From contig CAIULK010000056.1 of the NCBI GenBank assembly GCA_903899885.1, positions 1 to 52,997 on the forward strand: DNA of 52,997 nucleotides, in the 5' to 3' direction. Under the pieces are notes generated by a model. That model saw only the letters and a program-made list of their open reading frames with translations. It did no database searches and was not told the origin of the DNA. Below, piece after piece: positions 52,753 through 52,997 of this stretch (positions within the stretch are counted from its first letter, which is position 1; each line of letters starts with the position of its first letter). The translations under genes were made by a program, and so were the position numbers. Source of the DNA: an uncultured Rhodospirillaceae bacterium. Its GTDB lineage: Bacteria > Pseudomonadota > Alphaproteobacteria > Rhodospirillales > Magnetospirillaceae.

Positions 52753-52997
52753 TAAAGCGGTTTGCGTTTGATCGGAATCGCCGGGGATTCCCTTCGTGGG
52801 GTTAACGTTATTCACTTCCATCTGGAGGTGACGCATGGGCAAGCCGTATTCCTTGGATCTTCGTGAGCGCATTTTCGACTACATCGCGGCGGGGCATTCT
52901 CGACGGGATGCGGCGCGGGTGTTTGGTGTCAGCCCGAGTACGGCGGTGCGGCTGGCGGCCAGCCATCGCGACCGGGGCAGCATCGCGCCGAAGCCGC
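52753..52997 (+). mobile_element. IS630-family insertion sequence, left part (cut by window end)
   Basis: G+C content rises again near 52752 and a transposase gene of IS630 type starts at 52835. IS630 elements target TA; a TA at 52753-52754 is a candidate insertion point, but the terminal inverted repeat cannot be confirmed without the right end. Confidence 0.55.
52835..52997 (+). CDS. IS630-family transposase, N-terminal part
   Basis: 54 codons to the window edge: MGKPYSLDLRERIFDYIAAG, then HSRRDAARVFGVSPSTAVRL and ASHRDRGSIAPKP, the helix-turn-helix DNA-binding head of IS630-type (Tc1/mariner superfamily) transposases. The DDE catalytic part lies beyond the window. GGAGGTG stands six bases before ATG 52835. 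Many such transposases are made by frameshifting, which cannot be judged here. Confidence 0.85.
   Translation, partial: MGKPYSLDLRERIFDYIAAGHSRRDAARVFGVSPSTAVRLAASHRDRGSIAPKP

Noticed and set aside
1-52997. CRISPR array or phage structural genes
   Set aside because: No regularly spaced direct repeats and no capsid, terminase, tail or cas-like products were seen anywhere in the window.

Overview
The window is GC-rich, densely packed bacterial chromosome, ending in a short A+T-rich foreign segment on the right. The gene set suggests a facultatively anaerobic alphaproteobacterium of the Rhodospirillales (Magnetospirillum/Phaeospirillum-like). The evidence is the PurS-type purine synthesis, alphaproteobacterial-style PurC, class II DAHP synthase, coexisting ubiquinone/menaquinone-type methyltransferase and a nitrous-oxide respiration locus. 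The genus is an inference, not a proof.

Layout. 1-2856: a response regulator cut by the window edge and a REC-PAS-PAS-GGDEF-EAL c-di-GMP protein. 2831-5577: a multispanning membrane protein translationally coupled to a long-type purC. 5667-7810: a GntR/FCD regulator and pyruvate kinase. 7889-10861: a CBS-domain remnant, an orphan TrpX-type binding protein and an SLC13-like transporter with a cyclic-nucleotide-binding domain. 10973-14719: a large presumably exported protein with a Cys/His hydrolase-like core, then purS, a frameshifted second purC and a bacterioferritin-like gene. 14825-16566: a gabD-like dehydrogenase and a small lipoprotein. 16641-20072: a sensor kinase, a response regulator and an outer-membrane porin carrying one c-type haem site (Cyc2-like layout), all in one direction. 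20190-23673: a periplasmic protein, an aminotransferase and DAHP synthase. 23747-24603: a RES-Xre toxin-antitoxin pair. 24747-31550: cimA, trmJ, an MgtC/DUF4010 protein, an AsmA-like protein, a DapA-family lyase, a glycosyltransferase-like protein and a DUF4337 protein. 31556-34929: a PqqD-like/M50 protease/HlyD pair. 35067-37687: a Sco protein, menG/ubiE and menE.

37697-51015 is the centrepiece: an unbroken minus-strand run of thirteen genes. It reads nosZ, two dihaem cytochromes c, nosB-like, nosD, nosG, nosH, nosF, nosL, nosY, menF, menD, menB, with many stop/start overlaps. It has the content of the atypical (clade II) nos cluster: no NosR, a NapGH-like quinol dehydrogenase and cytochromes c. 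The menaquinone genes follow nosY with a 4-base overlap. The inferred logic is that menaquinol made by the Men enzymes is oxidised by NosGH, and electrons pass through the cytochromes c to NosZ. NosDFYL, and perhaps the nearby Sco protein, handle copper.

Right edge: upstream of nosZ are an FNR-like site and a small Cys-containing secreted protein behind a perfect palindrome. At 51687-51733 lies the 3' part of a tRNA-Phe gene with its terminator but no 5' half. From there rightwards base composition drops sharply. This looks like the distal attachment site of an island integrated in tRNA-Phe, itself hit by an IS630-family element at the window end. No intact RNA gene and no CRISPR array were seen. 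The only stretch over 300 bases without a gene (51565-51901) holds the palindrome, the tRNA terminator, the tRNA fragment and about 170 bases of A+T-rich DNA in which nothing was recognised.
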